Below are positions 6,985 through 11,079 of a stretch of 11,079 nucleotides of DNA, piece by piece; within the stretch, counting starts at the first letter, position 1; each line of letters opens with the position of its first letter. Source of the DNA: Planctomycetota bacterium (GTDB lineage: Bacteria; Planctomycetota; Phycisphaerae; WQYP01); the NCBI GenBank assembly GCA_023489375.1, contig JAMDCX010000068.1, positions 1 through 11,079 of the forward strand. Reading direction: 5' to 3'. Under the pieces are notes generated by a model. The model did not search any database, had not been told where the DNA came from, and worked only from the letters and a program-made list of their open reading frames with translations. The position numbers were made by a program, and so were the translations under genes.

Positions 6985-8763
6985 TCAACGCGGTGCTTTG
7001 CATTGTTTTCCGGACAGAGTAAAGGCAATATGCGCCATCGCCGGAATGGGTTGAGCCAGCCACCGCGACTCGTGTGCATACGAAATCTGAAACCGGCTCA
7101 CCGCGCCATTCGCCCGTAGCGTAAGCGTGTGCCGACCGGGTGCCACCCCCCGCAGATTGATTGTATAAGCTCGCCGGGATGGAGGAATATGGCGGGCCAC
7201 CACCTTGCCGTCCAGCCGTAACGTGAAGTTCTGCGGTTGTTTCCCTACACAGGCCCAGCGCACTGGAATACTGCCGCCAGTTATCACAGCGTTGTGATCC
7301 GGTGAACCGATCGCCAGGATCGTCGAACTGGGGTGTTTCTGGTGATACAGATGAACAAAGGCCCGCGTCAGGTTTAGGTAATAAAATCCCCAGCCGCCGC
7401 AGCCGCGATAACCGCATGCGGTCAGAGATGTTGGTTCGATATCATTGCTCAAAGGAACAGCATAACAGTCCCAGTACACATCGTGCTTGGTTCCAAATCC
7501 TTGGCCTATGGGTTGGCCGGCAAATTCATTCCATTGACAGATGGTCAAGAAATGCGGGCGATAGCGTAGGGCGGTGTCGAATTCCCTGATGTATGTAACC
7601 CCATTGTCTCTGGCCCGTGCTGTGGCTGCGAGCCAGCCGCCTTTGGGAAAAATGAAAAATGCCGGTGTTATTGTCAACGCTTCACATTTGCCACCGCTAA
7701 ATGTTGGAATTGGAGACTGCGAACCATCCATCCAAGACCAATAACCGGCATGCGCGAGCGGTGGAGCGATCTGCAGTTGGGTTGCCATCCATCTGACGAT
7801 GAAATGCTGACAATTGATCGGCGGCTGGTCAACCAATGCACGTGGACCTCCGATGTTTATTATCACGATCAATGGCTTGTTTCGATAATGGAGCCATAAA
7901 CTGGAAAATAGAGGATTCTGAATATATTTTCGGTAAATCCACGCGATCTCTCCGTTAAGTCCCGTAGTTTTAAATGGTGCCGCCGGGGCATTGTTAAGCC
8001 CCAAAAGCAGAGTGACTTCGGGAGTGGTGATTCCCTGCCGCCTCATTTGGACGTAGGTTTTCAATAGTAGGGTGGTTGCGGCGATCCTCTGGGTTACATT
8101 CGGTGTTCGCTGGTGCCACTCATTTTTTCCCCAAAGATTGATTGACCAATCAATTATAATATAATTAATTCCCATTTTATCAAACCAAAGGGCTTGTTGG
8201 CGGAGAACCGCCGGATTCAAGGAGGAATATTTTCCCATCAGCGGAATCGATTCCGCTGTATTCCATGTTACATTCAGGGGTGTAAACCATGGTTCGTATT
8301 CAATACCCACCAGATGCCGCCGATGCGCCGGCACAGTGAAATGACGGGCGAGCACATGTACCTCCACACTATTGGATACAATCGCTCCGGCTGGCAGCAG
8401 CTGGCCAACGGGAAAATCTGCCTTTGAGGGTCCCTGAGTGGCCACCTGTATTCGGGCCGTCCCCACATTGGGCAGAGGAATCATAAACTTAACCTGGCCG
8501 CGCCGATTGGTCTTTTCAGCAGCTCCCCATTGTTTTCCATTGACATATGGCCATATCACAATACCTGTCACACGCTTGGAAATGTCTGACTTCGAAGGTG
8601 TGCATCGGGCGGAAACCACAACAGTTCCACCTTCGCCTATTGAAGTTCGATTGGCCGTTATGTGCATATATCGAGTTCGAAGTTTCACATTGGCTGCTCG
8701 TGCAAAACCGACCGTTGCCAGTAGGCCAACCAAGAGTAATCCGATGTGTCGCGTCATCATCAT
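6985..8763 (-). CDS. Secreted GH99/GH71-like putative glycoside hydrolase
   Basis: Putative secreted (beta/alpha)8-barrel hydrolase, 592 residues. A Sec signal peptide covers about residues 1-23 (MMMTRH, hydrophobic core, then ARA-A). Residues about 25-138 look like a beta-rich, Ig-like domain. The barrel, about 150-475, opens with EYEPWF at 155-160 and has IIIDW at 202-206. Near its end, QWNEF (410-414) followed by DIEPT (441-445) resembles the catalytic-end motif of GH99/GH71-like and WbsX-type proteins, in which a glutamate of a W-N-E motif is functional. E413 is thus the best candidate catalytic residue. Residues about 485-562 form a second Ig-like domain. The first ATG of three is preceded by AAAGGA seven bases away (8771-8776), fixing the start. 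It lies between a rhamnosidase and a GH127-type enzyme, suggesting action on the same glycan. Family membership is inferred from motifs and substrate is unknown. Confidence 0.7.
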   Translation of the reverse strand: MMMTRHIGLLLVGLLATVGFARAANVKLRTRYMHITANRTSIGEGGTVVVSARCTPSKSDISKRVTGIVIWPYVNGKQWGAAEKTNRRGQVKFMIPLPNVGTARIQVATQGPSKADFPVGQLLPAGAIVSNSVEVHVLARHFTVPAHRRHLVGIEYEPWFTPLNVTWNTAESIPLMGKYSSLNPAVLRQQALWFDKMGINYIIIDWSINLWGKNEWHQRTPNVTQRIAATTLLLKTYVQMRRQGITTPEVTLLLGLNNAPAAPFKTTGLNGEIAWIYRKYIQNPLFSSLWLHYRNKPLIVIINIGGPRALVDQPPINCQHFIVRWMATQLQIAPPLAHAGYWSWMDGSQSPIPTFSGGKCEALTITPAFFIFPKGGWLAATARARDNGVTYIREFDTALRYRPHFLTICQWNEFAGQPIGQGFGTKHDVYWDCYAVPLSNDIEPTSLTACGYRGCGGWGFYYLNLTRAFVHLYHQKHPSSTILAIGSPDHNAVITGGSIPVRWACVGKQPQNFTLRLDGKVVARHIPPSRRAYTINLRGVAPGRHTLTLRANGAVSRFQISYAHESRWLAQPIPAMAHIAFTLSGKQCKAPR

Positions 8764-8835
8764 CTTGTAATCCTTTGTTCATTACATCGTCCGTTTGGAA
8801 CACCATTCACCGGTCCGCCGCTACGAACCTACGAA
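8764..8835 (-). promoter_or_regulatory. Short spacer with strong ribosome binding site (AAAGGA)
   Basis: This 72-bp gap between the rhamnosidase-like and GH99-like genes carries AAAGGA at 8771-8776, seven bases before the downstream ATG. It shows no terminator-like hairpin. The close spacing and shared strand favour co-transcription. Confidence 0.55.
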
Positions 8836-11079
8836 TCATCCGCTAAGTGGATCGAAAAATATTCCACTAAGTACCGTATTGTGCCCACGTACCAAATCGA
8901 GACGCAGGCGCACTGATCGCTGACACCGATAGACAAGATACTTTCCCTGTTCATAATCCGTAACCATTCTATCCGGAACCGCCCGATTCAGGCTGTACAG
9001 ATCAAAAACTTCCACCGCCGTCTGCCGGCCCGCACAATCCCAGTCCACAAAATAAAGCGCCAGCTGGTAGTTGGCGGACTCTTTAACCACTACGTCAACA
9101 TACATCGTGACATCCGACCAAATGATTCCCCCTTGGAGGCAACCGGCGTTCCGCGGAAAGTCGTTACTGGAATCAGGCGCCGGAGCGCGATGTTCCATGG
9201 TTCGGGATACCCAATGTACAACGCGGCAACCGCCTTGCTTGCCGCGCGAGGATTTGACCGATTCAACGTAACCAGGCAGATAACAGCGATTCTTCCCAGA
9301 ACCGTAGTAACCAAAGAGCACAAAACCATCCCGCCCGTAAACACCGCCCCAATTTCCCCGTGTGGCAATATCCTCCCTCACAAAAGCTAGCGGATACACG
9401 ATAGGTTCTTTCACCGATGTAGACAGGTTTCCGCTGTATTCCACATTCATGGCGTATGTACCTGAGCCCACGTCGGTCAAATACACAAACGCACTATCTT
9501 CACGAGATGCCACGATGCCCGGCACGGCACGGTAGATTCCATCCCACACCACATGCCCGTTAACGGTGATGCGACGGATCTTTCGCCCCGCTTTAGGAAC
9601 ACCAACGCGAGCGACAATGCCTGATGGAATCGTAACGTGGCATACGCCTGACAGTACATTGAATCTTCCCGCAACAATTCCGCGGAGTGTTGGAGCCCAG
9701 CCCGCAACCCACGTAAGTGATTTACCCATATTGGGTATAATGTCCACCGTTCTGAAGCCGGGAGATGTCGGCTTAATGCCCGCCACTTCCCGGGTCAGCC
9801 AGAAGGCCACGCCGCTGCTCCATGGATGGCATAAACTCGTGTAGCCATTCTGGCTGTTGGGCACTGCGGCATTCCGCCCTACCATGACATTCCAGCTTGG
9901 CCGATACACCTCGAAGAATGTGGTGCCACCATAGTTAACCTGGCCGCCCCAGCAGTCATGTATAGTTTGAAGAGCTCCATCAAATTGATGGAGCCGCGCC
10001 ATTGCCTGTAGAATAAAAAATTGGTTAAACGGCGAATACGACAGCCGGTTCAGCCGATTCATAAAAGCGTGGCGGATAATCGCGTGGCGCTCGGATAAGG
10101 TGGCAAAATCGGCATTGATTGCGTCTGAACAGGCATGGACACCGAAGGATTCATACCATTTCGGATCGGTCCTGAGTTCATTGATTTTCTCCTCAGCGAT
10201 CTGCTCATATTTTTTGGACAAATCCATGCGACCAATGGCTGCGGCGGCACTGGCAAATTCCCGGCAGGTACCAATCACGAGCATGCGATAGGCGTTTTTC
10301 GCCTCCTGACATTCAGGGTCCTCGAATCCCGCGCCGAGCCGTTCGTCCCAGCCGTAAAACCCAATCACCGGGTTGGCATAGTTGGCCGCCGCTTGGTCCA
10401 ACTTGGCCTGCGCATTGGGCAGGTACTTCCTTAGCAAAGCGTCGTCGCCGGTATATTGGTGGTATTCCAACAAGCTCTTCACCCAATACAGGGAGTAACT
10501 GGCGATGCCATTGCTATGACTACTGGTACGCTCTAAATTCCGACGGATAAAATCCCAGTTACCAAATGCCACCAGCGCTGCCGCTTGGGCAATGTGGGCA
10601 TCGCCGGTCCAGGAAATGCGGTCACCGCGATCCATTAGAATCGAACCGAATGAGTGCTTGAGCAGATTGAGTTTGACCGTGTATGCGGCGGTGTACCAAA
10701 TGCGTGTCAACATTGGATCACTACATGAAAAACCGCCCTGATAATTGGTCGGCTTGATCTGACATACCGCACGGACTGCGGTTATATGCCAGGGTTTGGA
10801 AAACCTTCGCACATGGATCCACCCAAACCGTACGCCTTCGTACAACTCGGGGTTCAACTCCAGACGAAAGGTGTTACCATGTTTCACGGGTGCCTTAGTT
10901 GTACCGGGAGCGGCGGGCAGCGGCGGCTTATTGAATTCACTGACGCTCATTTGCACCGCCCCGGAACAATCGGGGCTGTCAAACTCCAGCCATCCCGCGC
11001 TCTCCACACCAAAATCCACACAGATCGATCCAGCACCTTTGACCAGCACATTGCCGTTTTGGGAAGTTAATGTTGGCAA
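8836..11079 (-). CDS. GH78-type alpha-L-rhamnosidase, N-terminus outside the window
   Basis: Partial coding sequence of 747 visible residues. The frame is open to the window edge, and the first codon seen is a TTG inside what looks like the beta-rich domain preceding the catalytic part, so the true start lies beyond 11079. GH78 enzymes remove terminal alpha-L-rhamnose by inversion. Fragment residues about 1-110 are the concanavalin-like/beta-sandwich part and about 115-440 the six-hairpin (alpha/alpha)6 barrel. DRGDRISWTGD at 150-160 gives the family general-acid region, with D160 as the likely acid. GGTTFFE at 384-390 supplies the likely base E390, and HPWSSG at 418-423 follows. A beta-sandwich continues to about 545. 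A further C-terminal domain of about 180 residues begins near GNWGGVYG (575-582). It is the first gene of the likely operon in this window. Confidence 0.85.
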   Translation of the reverse strand: MPTLTSQNGNVLVKGAGSICVDFGVESAGWLEFDSPDCSGAVQMSVSEFNKPPLPAAPGTTKAPVKHGNTFRLELNPELYEGVRFGWIHVRRFSKPWHITAVRAVCQIKPTNYQGGFSCSDPMLTRIWYTAAYTVKLNLLKHSFGSILMDRGDRISWTGDAHIAQAAALVAFGNWDFIRRNLERTSSHSNGIASYSLYWVKSLLEYHQYTGDDALLRKYLPNAQAKLDQAAANYANPVIGFYGWDERLGAGFEDPECQEAKNAYRMLVIGTCREFASAAAAIGRMDLSKKYEQIAEEKINELRTDPKWYESFGVHACSDAINADFATLSERHAIIRHAFMNRLNRLSYSPFNQFFILQAMARLHQFDGALQTIHDCWGGQVNYGGTTFFEVYRPSWNVMVGRNAAVPNSQNGYTSLCHPWSSGVAFWLTREVAGIKPTSPGFRTVDIIPNMGKSLTWVAGWAPTLRGIVAGRFNVLSGVCHVTIPSGIVARVGVPKAGRKIRRITVNGHVVWDGIYRAVPGIVASREDSAFVYLTDVGSGTYAMNVEYSGNLSTSVKEPIVYPLAFVREDIATRGNWGGVYGRDGFVLFGYYGSGKNRCYLPGYVESVKSSRGKQGGCRVVHWVSRTMEHRAPAPDSSNDFPRNAGCLQGGIIWSDVTMYVDVVVKESANYQLALYFVDWDCAGRQTAVEVFDLYSLNRAVPDRMVTDYEQGKYLVYRCQRSVRLRLDLVRGHNTVLSGIFFDPLSG

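Noticed and set aside
6863..7417. 184-codon minus-strand frame overlapping the end of the GH99-like gene
   Set aside because: It is an alternative frame inside the gene's C-terminal domain and spacer. It has no motifs, and the main frame has the clear domain structure.
11077..11079. Start codon of the GH78-type gene at the window edge
   Set aside because: The codon is TTG in the middle of a continuing beta-rich region. GH78 enzymes normally have several hundred more N-terminal residues, so the gene is simply cut by the window.

Overview
The window looks like a stretch of chromosome from an environmental bacterium of the Planctomycetota/PVC type. A Phycisphaerae-like lineage is my best guess. 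This rests on moderate GC content, an IleRS with a 'SWKRRPDVG' style C-terminus, a Tat-exported family 127-type glycosidase with discoidin modules, and secreted plant- or algal-polysaccharide enzymes carrying large accessory domains. No marker in the window fixes the taxon.

Layout. Positions 1-223 are the leader of ileS, with one short dyad. ileS (224-3136, +) encodes a full-length isoleucyl-tRNA synthetase whose C-terminal zinc knuckle has lost three of its four cysteines. The 555-bp gap between ileS and the convergent gene cluster is not empty. On the minus strand it holds the 3' end of a group II intron: domain V at 3311-3343, domain VI with a bulged branch-point A at 3268, and a 3' end in AC at 3262. 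Upstream of these are compact hairpins where domains II-IV would lie, with no reverse transcriptase ORF and too little room for a complete domain I. It therefore appears to be a 5'-truncated, ORF-less intron relic.

From 3692 to the right edge, three genes run on the minus strand with gaps of 72 and 143 bp and good ribosome binding sites, and probably form one operon. In transcription order they are a GH78-type alpha-L-rhamnosidase (its start lies beyond the window), a secreted GH99/GH71-like putative glycosidase with flanking beta-rich domains, and a Tat-exported GH127-type beta-L-arabinofuranosidase-like enzyme with discoidin-like domains on both sides. Together they suggest stepwise removal of L-rhamnose and furanose side groups from a branched polysaccharide such as pectin (possibly rhamnogalacturonan) or a microbial or algal exopolysaccharide. 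No transporter, sigma factor or SusC/D pair is visible, so the uptake side of the system is unknown.
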